Source: an uncultured Collinsella sp.
GTDB lineage: Bacteria > Actinomycetota > Coriobacteriia > Coriobacteriales > Coriobacteriaceae
DNA length: 64,000 nucleotides
NCBI GenBank assembly: GCA_959026725.1
Contig: CAUFMG010000005.1
Location: forward strand, 79,774-143,773
Reading direction: 5' to 3'
Shown: one piece after another, positions 19,549 through 27,367 of the stretch
Numbering within the stretch: the stretch's first letter is position 1
How the letters are laid out: each line of letters starts with the position of its first letter
Made by a program: the position numbers and the translations under genes
Notes under the pieces: generated by a model
What the model saw: the letters and a program-made list of their open reading frames with translations, nothing else
Database searches by the model: none
What the model was told of the DNA's origin: nothing

Positions 19549-20289
19549 CTACCCGCCCTTTTCGTAGAGTCGCCGATACGTGCTTAGCGCACCCTCGGCG
19601 CGTCCGGCAGGCTTTGCGAAATGGGATCCAGGAGACTTCGGCGCAGCATCATCTTGCGGAATGCTTCTAATGAGCCTCCCATCCTTCAAAAACAGAATCT
19701 CATCGCACAGCCTATCGACCGAATCCAAGATGTGGGATGACATGATGATGCACGTACCAGAATCGGCCAGCTTCCTGAGAATCTCGGAATGCAAGTCCAC
19801 CCTGCTGGGGTCGAGCGCGTTCATGGGCTCATCTAATAGAAGGTACCGCGCGCCCGTCGCATACGCAATCGCCAGGGTAAGCTGCTGCTTCATGCCCTGG
19901 CTCAGAGTGCGGATCCTCATCTTCGCGAACTCGCCTATCTGCGTTTGTTCCACTATCTCTTCGATATCGCGAGCATGCGGCCACATATCGCAAACCATCT
20001 TGAGGTGATCTTCCGCACGCAATCCGGGATACAGCAGCGTCCCCTCACCAGGTGCATAGAAGATCATAGAACGGACCTCTCTCGCACCCGTACCCTGCAC
20101 CTCATCCAGAACGATGCTCCCGTCCACGCGAGGACCCGGCAAACCTGCCATCGCACGCAGCAACGTCGTCTTTCCATGCCCGTTCGGAGCGACGAGACCG
20201 TAGACCGTACCCGGGGCAAACTCAGCGTTCACCGAATCTACGAGCACCTTCTTTCCATAAGAGATCGTCAGCGTTTGAAGGTCAATCAT
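19549..20289 (-). CDS. ABC transporter ATP-binding protein
   Basis: A 246-residue ATPase with Walker A GLVAPNGHGKTTLLRAMAG, signature LSQGMKQQLTLAIAYA, Walker B YLLLDEPMNALDP and a switch-region His in MSSHILDSV. The second ATG (20289, MIDLQTLTISYGKK) is chosen because GGGG lies 9 bases before it. The first ATG (20298) overlaps the upstream stop. It directly follows the permease gene (stop at 20295) and very likely energises it. The 153 bases to the next gene downstream show no clear terminator. The substrate is unknown; related small ATPase/permease pairs are often efflux or bacteriocin-immunity systems. Confidence 0.85.
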   Translation of the reverse strand: MIDLQTLTISYGKKVLVDSVNAEFAPGTVYGLVAPNGHGKTTLLRAMAGLPGPRVDGSIVLDEVQGTGAREVRSMIFYAPGEGTLLYPGLRAEDHLKMVCDMWPHARDIEEIVEQTQIGEFAKMRIRTLSQGMKQQLTLAIAYATGARYLLLDEPMNALDPSRVDLHSEILRKLADSGTCIIMSSHILDSVDRLCDEILFLKDGRLIRSIPQDDAAPKSPGSHFAKPAGRAEGALSTYRRLYEKGG

Positions 20290-20294
20290 CGAGA

Positions 20295-22010
20295 TCATCC
20301 CCTTTCGATCTTTGGAACACTCAGGCGCACCATCAACGGAGATACGGCGCCCAAGACCACCAGCAGAGCGCCCGATGCGCCGACGACCTCTCCAAAAGGC
20401 ATCGCGTTCGTCCCTCGCCCAAGGAACCCAATCGTCCCCACCTGGGAAGCGGGATCAAACGAGGCGAATGGAGCCAGCAGCGCGACGCCCATGCCCACGC
20501 TTTCAACATGAGCGCTCAACGAACCCAACACCAAGAGAACCGCGCAAACCATTCCGGTGACAACGGGGTTGCGGCTAATCGCTGCTGTCAACGCAGCGAC
20601 GACGGAAATCACGCCGTATGCCATGACCAGCAACGGAATACTGCACAACACCGCCTCCCCCACCATGGACGTTGTCGAAGCTCCCGCCCGAATGAGAGCG
20701 ACGGGATACTCCGATCCACCCGCACCGTTCTTAATCACGGACACAACGACAGCGGGAACCATCGACACCAAAAGCAGCACCAAGCCAAGCAGGAGAGCCA
20801 GCGCAACAGCCGTCAGAAAACGCACATGCGCTGTTGCGGGGATCTGGAGAACCAGAAGGGAACGACACTGCAGGTGGGTGCACGCGAGCGATGTGACAAC
20901 CACGGGCAACAGCAAAAATAAGGAGGGAAGCGCTGCCTGGAGATACGAAAGGAGGATTAATGGGGGCATCTTCGTACTTAACTCGTAAACCTTGGGGTCC
21001 GGCAAGCTCGCGATCGACTCAAGCAGAAGGGCGCGCGCCTCCGCACGAGAAGGAGTCTCCGGCTCGATTCCGATCGATTGCAGGAGAGTCGCATCTGCCG
21101 CGCCCAGCTCACCTCGAGCGCGCTCGTACGTCGCAAGGCTTCGAAACCCCTCCGCAGGCATAGGCGCGTACACGAAACCCGAAAGAGCATCCCGCATGTC
21201 TTCCAGGGCCGCTTTGCCCTCGACGTCCATATTCGCAGCGTTCTGCTCTAGATACCGATCTATTGAACGGAGCTCCCCATCCCTATACCGAACAGCGGAA
21301 ACGTTATCAGCGTCAGGAAACATCTCGACCAGAGCCGGGGCCAGCATCGTCGTCGACATTGCAATCGCGCATACGGCGAGGGTAGGAGAACGCAGGAGCA
21401 GTTTCCCCATCGTTCTTACGTATGCAACGGCGGAGGCACAAGCGCTCGAACGAGTTGCCGTTCTCGATGCAGTGAAGGAGCCTCTCTCAAGACAAATCGG
21501 GGATATCGGGCACGCGCAGCCGCTCTTTCCAGCAACGCAAAGCAGGCTAATTGCCAGCACCTCGATCCCGATTGCGCATACGAGGGCAATCGCGCCACGC
21601 TCGAAGCAAAATCCAGGCAGATTCACTATCTGCGTTGTCGGGTACGGGCTATAGGCGCCGACGGTCAACTCAGTGTTCGCATACGTAAGGGGATTCAACA
21701 GGGCGAACTCACGTAAAGCGATGGATCTTCCGTAATACCCGGGAACCATCGTCACCCCCATCAGGGCACATACGAACACGATTCCAAGCGTAGGGTTATT
21801 GGCAATCTTCACGGCAAGGTGAACGACAAGCGAGATGAACGCTGCCACCAAGAATTGCAAGATGGCCGTCTGCGCGAACACCAGCCAAGCCGGTTTGATA
21901 ACCGGAGTCGCATATTGAATGTAGCCTATCGGATAGAACGGCGAGCCCGGGCCATTCTTCACAAGCGCGGCGATTATCCCTGGAAGATTGATGGCGAGGA
22001 CGGCAAGCAT
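20295..22010 (-). CDS. ABC permease, C-terminal part of a duplicated permease (frameshifted)
   Basis: This 571-residue frame holds the C-terminal half of one permease module (about 1-160) followed by a complete second module (about 185-571). The modules are homologous: NLPGIIAALVKNGPGSPFYP in the first matches MVPAVVVSVIKNGAGGSEYP in the second. The frame stays open upstream of its first ATG to about 22085, reading a hydrophobic helix (LVASSVWASVFAMLAVLAIN). That helix is missing from the N-terminal ORF at 21974-22534. The two frames overlap and appear to be one gene broken by a one-base shift near 22060. Either the gene is a recent pseudogene, or it frameshifts, or the base call is wrong. 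Confidence 0.75.
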   Translation of the reverse strand: MLAVLAINLPGIIAALVKNGPGSPFYPIGYIQYATPVIKPAWLVFAQTAILQFLVAAFISLVVHLAVKIANNPTLGIVFVCALMGVTMVPGYYGRSIALREFALLNPLTYANTELTVGAYSPYPTTQIVNLPGFCFERGAIALVCAIGIEVLAISLLCVAGKSGCACPISPICLERGSFTASRTATRSSACASAVAYVRTMGKLLLRSPTLAVCAIAMSTTMLAPALVEMFPDADNVSAVRYRDGELRSIDRYLEQNAANMDVEGKAALEDMRDALSGFVYAPMPAEGFRSLATYERARGELGAADATLLQSIGIEPETPSRAEARALLLESIASLPDPKVYELSTKMPPLILLSYLQAALPSLFLLLPVVVTSLACTHLQCRSLLVLQIPATAHVRFLTAVALALLLGLVLLLVSMVPAVVVSVIKNGAGGSEYPVALIRAGASTTSMVGEAVLCSIPLLVMAYGVISVVAALTAAISRNPVVTGMVCAVLLVLGSLSAHVESVGMGVALLAPFASFDPASQVGTIGFLGRGTNAMPFGEVVGASGALLVVLGAVSPLMVRLSVPKIERG

Positions 22011-22534
22011 TGCAAAAACACTCGCCCATACGCTCGATGCAACAAGTCTACCCAGCTCGCCATCGGTGCCTGGATGATGAGCTTTTCACGTTTGTTAAGA
22101 CGCGCGGCAAGGAACGAGACGGCAATGGCCGTTGCGACCCATAGCAAGTACTCCTTCGATCCGTCATAATAGGTGTACTCTCCATCCGATATCTGCAGAA
22201 ACGGAAGTAGGGGAGAGAGCGGTGCCAAGATAAGACGTCCCGCGGCAAGAGGGTACAGAAGCGCGGGCATGCTTGATGAAGAGGTATAGACACCGTCCTC
22301 CCCCGCATTCACAAGCGCATCCGCATAGGATGCTGACAATTCCTGCTCAACACGGGTTATTCCCGACTCGAGGTATTCGACCCGTCCGTCGATGCCAGCC
22401 GCGCTCCTGAAGACGGGCAGAGCACAAAGAACCATCAACGCAACAACGACAACACAGAGCGACCTGGAGGAGAGAAGCGACCTAAAGATCGCCTTCGAGA
22501 TTTTGAGCATATTCATCGCCAACCTTAACCTCAT
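21974..22534 (-). CDS. ABC permease, N-terminal part (frameshifted from downstream ORF)
   Basis: The frame starts MRLRLAMNMLKISKAIFRSL; the ATG at 22516 has the better ribosome-binding site (AAGG). It has TM1 (LCVVVVALMVLCALPVF), an extracytoplasmic loop (about 50-105) and a second helix (YLLWVATAIAVSFLAARL), then LNKREKLIIQAP. This corresponds to HLQCRSLLVLQIP in the second module of the downstream ORF. After that point the frame reads polar, family-unlike sequence (WVDLLHRAYGRVF) to its stop, while the expected helix continues in another frame. It is therefore probably the first 160 residues of a single two-module permease of about 730 residues. Confidence 0.7.
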   Translation of the reverse strand: MRLRLAMNMLKISKAIFRSLLSSRSLCVVVVALMVLCALPVFRSAAGIDGRVEYLESGITRVEQELSASYADALVNAGEDGVYTSSSSMPALLYPLAAGRLILAPLSPLLPFLQISDGEYTYYDGSKEYLLWVATAIAVSFLAARLNKREKLIIQAPMASWVDLLHRAYGRVFLQCLPSSPSIFQG

Positions 22535-22595
22535 CCAGTCGGAACAGAGGGGCCGAACAAAATGCTCGGCCCTTATTACTTGCCGGCAAAGTCAA

Positions 22596-22614
22596 TTTAA
22601 CATAAACTGTTAAA
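22596..22614. promoter_or_regulatory. AT-rich operator palindrome between divergent ABC and DUF2975 genes
   Basis: TTTAACA-taaac-TGTTAAA is a perfect 7-base inverted repeat. It lies 38 bases before the DUF2975 gene and about 80 bases from the divergent permease start. It is a natural site for the small HTH protein encoded at 23174. The link to that protein is inference. Confidence 0.5.
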
Positions 22615-22651
22615 AAGTAACCTGAGTTTTTTAAATTCTTCGGAGGTTATT

Positions 22652-23164
22652 ATGAGTTCCGACAATCGCACTCCCCGGCTTCATTCCTTCCGCATCGCAT
22701 GTGCGATAGCCTCTGCGACCCTTTGCGCCACCGCCATCGCACAAGTGGCGTTCTCCTTAAAGCCAGCAATCGAAGTGCTCGACAACCCTGTAATTGCAGA
22801 CTCCCCCGCGTATCCAGCCCTTGCGATCTCGACATTGGTCCCTGCCGTCATCGGTATCGCTACGACCATCCTCAGCGCCGTTCTCGTGTGGACGATCAAG
22901 AGCGGAGACCCCTTCAAGAAAGGGTCTGCGACATGCTTGAAGGTGCTCGGCATTCTCTTCGTTGTTCAAGCTGCCACCAGCCTCTACGCCGGCTCACTCA
23001 AAACCTCCGTTTCGATGTTTGGCGGCGAGGGGGCCGTCGGCGCCCAAGAGATCGCTTCATCATTCGATTGGACCTCTCTGGTTCTCGGCATCGTCCTGTT
23101 CATGCTTTCCCAGCTCTTCTTGTACGCCCGAGAGCTGTACCTCGACTCCGACGAGATTGCGTAA
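22652..23164 (+). CDS. DUF2975 family membrane protein
   Basis: A 170-residue protein with four hydrophobic segments (about 15-35, 55-85, 95-115 and 135-160) and the DUF2975 pattern, ending YARELYLDSDEIA. It follows TCGGAGG and starts 9 bases before the end of its spacer to the HTH gene. DUF2975 proteins are regularly encoded directly upstream of a small Cro/C1-type HTH protein (YoaS/YozG-like pairs), exactly as here. The membrane protein is thought to sense a signal and the HTH partner to act on DNA, but no member is well characterised. It is divergent from the ABC permease across an AT-rich palindrome. Confidence 0.82.
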   Translation: MSSDNRTPRLHSFRIACAIASATLCATAIAQVAFSLKPAIEVLDNPVIADSPAYPALAISTLVPAVIGIATTILSAVLVWTIKSGDPFKKGSATCLKVLGILFVVQAATSLYAGSLKTSVSMFGGEGAVGAQEIASSFDWTSLVLGIVLFMLSQLFLYARELYLDSDEIA

Positions 23165-23173
23165 GGAAACGCC

Positions 23174-23425
23174 ATGCCCGTAATTGTTCGCCTCGACAAG
23201 ATCATGGCCGAGCGAAAGATTTCCTCGAACGAACTTGCCGAAAGGATTGGAACCACGCCCGTGAACCTGTCCCGTATTAAAAAAGGGCATATTCGCGGCA
23301 TTCGCTTCAACACACTCGAGCAGCTATGCCTCGCCCTTCGTTGCCAACCCGGAGACCTTCTCGAAGTCATGAGCGAAGAGGATGCCCGAAAGGAGTTCGG
23401 ACTCGATTGGTCCGCCGAGGATTAG
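23174..23425 (+). CDS. Cro/C1-type HTH regulator (YozG-like)
   Basis: An 83-residue DNA-binding protein: MPVIVRLDKIMAERKISSNELAERIGTTPVNLSRIKKGHIRGIRF. The helix-turn-helix spans about residues 17-45, and the C-terminal part (LEQLCLALRCQPGDLLEV) is typical of the DUF2975-associated subfamily. It is 9 bases after the DUF2975 gene and surely cotranscribed. It probably represses its own operon or the divergent ABC genes. Its TAG stop is followed in the same frame by the truncated integrase, so a deletion or insertion junction sits at its end. Confidence 0.88.
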   Translation: MPVIVRLDKIMAERKISSNELAERIGTTPVNLSRIKKGHIRGIRFNTLEQLCLALRCQPGDLLEVMSEEDARKEFGLDWSAED

Positions 23426-24151
23426 AGGGCGGTCGTACTCGCCCTGCACACGGGGATGCGAATCGGCGAGGTCTGCGGCCTTCGGTGGTGCGATGTGGAT
23501 TTCGAGACGGGCCTGATCTCGATCAGGCACTCGGTGGCGTACGCGAAGGGAATGGGTTCGTTCATCAAGGACACCAAGACCCATGACGCCAGGGGTATCC
23601 CCATCGACCCGGTCGGCCTACTCCCCTTCCTGAAGGAGACCCACGAGATCGACTGCGGAAAGCTGCGCTTGCGCGGCCTTACCGGGGCGGTCGAGATCGG
23701 GGACTGCTACATCCTGTCGGAGCCGGGCGCGACCTTCGCGACGACAAGCTATATCCGCAGGGCGTTCAAGACGTTCTCGGAGACCAACGGCCTCATGGGC
23801 ACCAACGACGAGCTGATCACGTTCCACGGCCTTCGCCACACGTTCGCAACGCAGTGGATCCGCCAAGGCGGCGATATCAAGGCGCTCCAATCGATCCTCG
23901 GCCACAAGGACGCCATGGCGACGCTCAACGTCTACGCCGACATCGAGCCCATCTCCAAAATCCATAACATGCTGCGCGCCACGCCGTGCCTTTGGCGCGG
24001 GCACCTCGGGCCGAGGGTCGATCCGGGTCCCATGTTCCAACAGAGGATCCAGGAGTCCATCGAGACGCTCCAGGCGTTCGGCTACGGCATCACCGAGCCG
24101 GACGACCGAAATATCGCCATACGCGACGTGAAGACGAACAGTTGGCTCTAG
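23426..24151 (+). pseudogene. N-terminally truncated tyrosine integrase
   Basis: About 240 residues of a phage-type integrase catalytic domain, open from the codon after the HTH gene stop. It retains box I (LHTGMRIGEVCGLRW), a possible catalytic Lys in the beta region, HGLRHTFATQWI, GHKDAMATLNVYA with the nucleophilic tyrosine, and a short tail. The arm-binding and core-binding N-terminal domains are gone, and no start codon with a ribosome-binding site precedes box I. An internal ATG (23456) would give a 231-residue fragment. It is the remnant of an integrated element and may mark how the neighbouring ABC/DUF2975 block arrived. Confidence 0.8.
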
Positions 24152-24207
24152 CTCACCGAGTACGCGGCAGTGCTGGGCCCATCCCAACTGAGGTCACGGT
24201 GGTCCGA

Positions 24208-24251
24208 TAGGGGCGCCGCCCGCGGCATGCGCCGCGGAGCGGTATCCCCTA
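24208..24251. repeat. GC-rich hairpin after integrase remnant
   Basis: An inner perfect stem CCGCGGC-atgc-GCCGCGG lies within an outer pairing taggggcGCCGC/GCGGtatcccct. No U-tract follows. The 396-base gap 24152-24547 also holds a duplicated gttcggctga and the promoter below; no gene is seen. Confidence 0.6.
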
Positions 24252-24477
24252 CCGAAGGGCGGGGATGCCCTCCGCTTCCAGTTCGGAATCAGCCGTCGGA
24301 GGCGTTCGGCTGACTGCGGGAACGGCCTGTCCGCTCAATGTGTTCGGCTGAGATCGGAAATCAACCCAACACGAGCCGGACACGCGCCAGACGGCTCTTC
24401 CCCGTACGGCCTTCCCCCTTACGCTCATGTTGCAGGCATGTAACGCCGCAGCGAGCGCGCCTTTTTTGCGCCAGACA

Positions 24478-24500
24478 GGTACAATGATGAACACTGTACC
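24478..24500 (+). promoter_or_regulatory. candidate promoter with overlapping palindrome upstream of ACT gene
   Basis: A good -10 (TACAAT, 24480-24485) overlaps the inverted repeat GGTACA...TGTACC. No strong -35 is seen. It lies 48 bases before the ACT-domain gene and would also serve citrate synthase. Confidence 0.45.
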
Positions 24501-24547
24501 GTAGCGGAGCGCCCCGCGCGCGCCGCAATCACGCGAAAGGGTTTCCC

Positions 24548-24835
24548 ATGGCCGAGATCTCGTCCTCCCGTATCGTCATCACCGTCCTTGGCAAGAACCG
24601 CCCCGGCATCGTCGCCGGCGTCACCCGCGTTCTGGGCGAGGCCAACGTCGACATCCGCGACATCACGCAGTCCATTATCGAGGACATCTTCACCATGACC
24701 ATGCTGGCCGACACCGCCGAGTCCAAGCTCGACTTCGCCGAGCTGCAGAAGGCCCTGGCCGAGGCCGGCGAGCTTTCGGGCGTCAACGTGTCCATCCAGC
24801 GCGAGGACGTCTTTAACTTTATGTACCGCCTGTAG
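24548..24835 (+). CDS. ACT domain-containing protein (UPF0237 family)
   Basis: A 95-residue stand-alone ACT domain: SSRIVITVLGKNRPGIVAGVTRVLGEANVDIRDITQ. The Asn-Arg-Pro-Gly turn is the usual small-ligand (amino acid) site. UPF0237 proteins are often encoded next to a UPF0210 (PFL-like) partner. Here the next gene is citrate synthase, 77 bases on, so the usual partner is missing. It may regulate by binding an amino acid, but no target is known. The ATG follows GAAAGGG. Confidence 0.88.
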   Translation: MAEISSSRIVITVLGKNRPGIVAGVTRVLGEANVDIRDITQSIIEDIFTMTMLADTAESKLDFAELQKALAEAGELSGVNVSIQREDVFNFMYRL

Positions 24836-24912
24836 CGAACAAGCCGCTCGGGGCAGCTTGACGTCATATCGTCCAAGCGCGCGGCCCCAAAGCGGACCGG
24901 AGAGGAGCGCGC

Positions 24913-26331
24913 ATGGCCTACGACGCCAAGAAAATCTATTACCGCTTCGATGACCACTTGAGCCGACTGGTTCTGGATTACGAAGCAAGCCGCCAGATTT
25001 CGCCTGAGAGCGAAAGCCTCTACCACGGCCTGCCGACCGACCCTTATGACGAGGGCTTGTTCGAAGAGCACAATGTCAAGCGCGGCCTGCGCAATGCCGA
25101 CGGCTCGGGCGTGGTCGCGGGCCTCACTCGTATCTCGGATGTGCACGGCTACAACAAGGTCGACGGAAAGGTCGTGCCCGATCAGGGCAAGCTCACGCTT
25201 CGCGGCTACAGCATCGAGGATCTGGTCAACAATGCCCAGGCCGAGAATCGCTACGGCTACGAAGAAGTCGCCTATCTGCTTATCACGGGTTCGCTGCCCA
25301 ACAAGGAAGAGCTCGACGGCTTCTGCGAGCGCCTAGGTGCCTTTAGACATCTGAGCGACGAGTACGTCAAAGAGTTTCCCATGACCACGGTGTCGTCGAG
25401 CATCATGAATGTGCTTCAGCGCGCCGTGCTGCTGCTCTACGCCTTCGATGCCGAACCAGACGTGATCACGCCCGAGCACGAAATCGACGTCGCCATTTCC
25501 ATGCTCGCACGTCTCCCGCGCATCGCCGCCTTCGCACACATGGCCTCGGTCGCCAAGCTTCGCGGCTCCGAGGTTCACGTGCCGCACCCCACGCCCGGCC
25601 TCTCCACCGCCGAGACCATCCTACAGGTCCTGCGCGGCGGCATGGCGTTCACCCGCGATGAGGCGATGCTGCTCGACGTTATGCTCATGCTGCATGCCGA
25701 GCACGGCGGCGGCAACAACTCCACCTTCGCTTGCCGCGTGCTGTCGTCTTCGGCCACCGACCCGTATTCCGCCTACGCCGCGGCTATCGGCTCGCTCAAG
25801 GGCCCGCGCCACGGCGGCGCCAATGCCAAGGTCGTGTCTATGCACGAGGACATCCGCGCGCATGTCTCCAACTGGGAGGACGAGGACGAGGTCGCGGCCT
25901 ACCTGGGCAAGATCCTCGACAAGCAGGCCTTCGACGGCACGGGCCTCATCTACGGCATGGGCCACGCCGTCTATACGCTCAGCGACCCGCGCGCCGAGGT
26001 CTGCCGCCGTTACGCGCGCTCACTGGCAGCCAAGAAGGACTTGGGCGAAGAGTTCGCACTCATCGAGCGTATCGAGCGCCTGGCACCCCAGGTCATGCGC
26101 GACCACGGCATGACCAAGCCCATCTGCGCCAACATCGACCTGTACACGGGCTTTATCTACAAGATGCTCGGCGTGCCCGAGACGCTCTTTACGCCGCTAT
26201 TCGCCGTCGCCCGCATGGCCGGCTGGTCGGCGCACCGCATGGAAGAGCTCTTCTGCGCGCACCGTATCATCCGCCCCGCCTATCGTCCGGTGATCGAGCC
26301 GCTGGAGTACAAGCCGCTCGCCGACCGCTAG
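24913..26331 (+). CDS. citrate synthase
   Basis: The 472-residue enzyme condenses acetyl-CoA and oxaloacetate into citrate. Catalytic-site signatures are present: the first His in LMLHAEHGGGNNSTFA (about 255), GMGHAVYTLSDPRAEV (about 350) and the Asp in NIDLYTGFIYKMLG (about 415). It is longer than the usual 370-430 because of an N-terminal extension (MAYDAKKIYYRFDDHLSRLV), as in some Firmicute and Coriobacterial enzymes. It follows the ACT gene and ends at a strong terminator. No aconitase or isocitrate dehydrogenase is nearby, so it may serve glutamate synthesis rather than a full TCA cycle. Confidence 0.95.
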   Translation: MAYDAKKIYYRFDDHLSRLVLDYEASRQISPESESLYHGLPTDPYDEGLFEEHNVKRGLRNADGSGVVAGLTRISDVHGYNKVDGKVVPDQGKLTLRGYSIEDLVNNAQAENRYGYEEVAYLLITGSLPNKEELDGFCERLGAFRHLSDEYVKEFPMTTVSSSIMNVLQRAVLLLYAFDAEPDVITPEHEIDVAISMLARLPRIAAFAHMASVAKLRGSEVHVPHPTPGLSTAETILQVLRGGMAFTRDEAMLLDVMLMLHAEHGGGNNSTFACRVLSSSATDPYSAYAAAIGSLKGPRHGGANAKVVSMHEDIRAHVSNWEDEDEVAAYLGKILDKQAFDGTGLIYGMGHAVYTLSDPRAEVCRRYARSLAAKKDLGEEFALIERIERLAPQVMRDHGMTKPICANIDLYTGFIYKMLGVPETLFTPLFAVARMAGWSAHRMEELFCAHRIIRPAYRPVIEPLEYKPLADR

Positions 26332-26354
26332 GACGCGGACCGTTATAGAACTCG

Positions 26355-26392
26355 AGCGTGGCCAGGGACCCAAGCCCTCGGCCACGCTTTTT
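26355..26392 (+). terminator. intrinsic terminator after citrate synthase
   Basis: AGCGTGGCC and GGCCACGCT are perfect 9-base arms followed by TTTTT. Confidence 0.9.
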
Positions 26393-26417
26393 ATGCCAGT
26401 AGAAAGGGCTGCATCAA

Positions 26418-27260
26418 ATGATTGTGTTTTCCGATATGGATGGGACGCTGCTGACGAGCGATAAGCAGACGAGCGATGCCACCTGGACAATGCTCGACGA
26501 GCTCGCACGTCGTGGCATCGAGTTTGTTCCCTGCACGGGGCGTCCGCTGTCGGGCATCTTTGAGCCCATTCTCGCCCATCCCGCCGTGCACTACGCAGTC
26601 TGCGCCAACGGCGCCAGCGTCTGGCAGCTCGACGACGATGTGCCCACCGACGCCTCGCGCGCCACGTGCATCTTGAGCCGTCCGCTCGATTGCGGCATTG
26701 CCCACCGCATCCATCGCATTGCCGCCGGCCACGATGTGACCTTCGATATCTTCGCGGATGGACAGTGTTTCCTCCCCCGTTCGCTTTACGGGCGCCTAGA
26801 TGAGTTCTGCGGCGGCGATCCCCACATCGCGGCTTCGCTCAAGCGCACACGAACACCGATCGACATGGATATCGACAGCAAGATCGACGAAGTCGAGACG
26901 CTCGAACGCATCGCCATGTACTGGCACGACCCGGCCGATCGCGACGCCATCGCGGCGGCGCTCGACACGCTCGGAGGCATTGAGGTCACGCGTTCTTACG
27001 CCATGAATATCGAGGTCATGGGCGAGGGCGCCACCAAGGGAACGGCCCTCACGTGGCTGTGTGAGCATCTGGGCGAGCGTCTCGCCGACGCCTGGGCGTT
27101 CGGCGACAACATCAACGACATCCCCATGCTGCAGGCAGCGGGCCATGGCATGGCCATGATCAACGCCGAGCCCGAAGACCGCGAGGCCGCCGACGCCATC
27201 ACCGAATACGACAACGACCACGACGGCGTCGCCCGCACCATCATGGCCGCCCTCGCCTAG
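26418..27260 (+). CDS. HAD superfamily (Cof-type) hydrolase
   Basis: A 280-residue Cof-type phosphatase. Motif I is FSDMDGTLLTSDKQ (nucleophile Asp), motif II is VPCTGRP, and motif IV is AFGDNINDIPMLQAAG. The inserted type C2 cap fills about residues 85-190. Such enzymes dephosphorylate sugar phosphates, FMN or pyridoxal phosphate; the substrate here is unknown. It has its own AAAGGG site and follows the citrate synthase terminator. Its TAG stop lies in a repeated tagtcactgggg motif. A second Cof-type gene is encoded convergently just downstream. Confidence 0.9.
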   Translation: MIVFSDMDGTLLTSDKQTSDATWTMLDELARRGIEFVPCTGRPLSGIFEPILAHPAVHYAVCANGASVWQLDDDVPTDASRATCILSRPLDCGIAHRIHRIAAGHDVTFDIFADGQCFLPRSLYGRLDEFCGGDPHIAASLKRTRTPIDMDIDSKIDEVETLERIAMYWHDPADRDAIAAALDTLGGIEVTRSYAMNIEVMGEGATKGTALTWLCEHLGERLADAWAFGDNINDIPMLQAAGHGMAMINAEPEDREAADAITEYDNDHDGVARTIMAALA

Positions 27261-27365
27261 TCACTGGGGACGTTCTTAAACGACTAGTCACTGGGGACAC
27301 TCTTCGCAAAAAGCTGCAAGGACTGTCCCCCACTGCCGGCAGAAAAAGAACGTCCCCATCTGCCG
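27257..27365. repeat. cluster of 'ggggacgttctt / ggggacactctt' repeats
   Basis: The stretch holds two direct units, tagtcactggggacgttctt and tagtcactggggacactctt (about 27258 and 27288), then inverted counterparts (ggactgtcccccactgccgg, gaacgtccccatctgccgg). The first unit is repeated inverted at 28333-28367, on the other side of the HAD gene. Confidence 0.75.
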
Positions 27366-27367
27366 GA

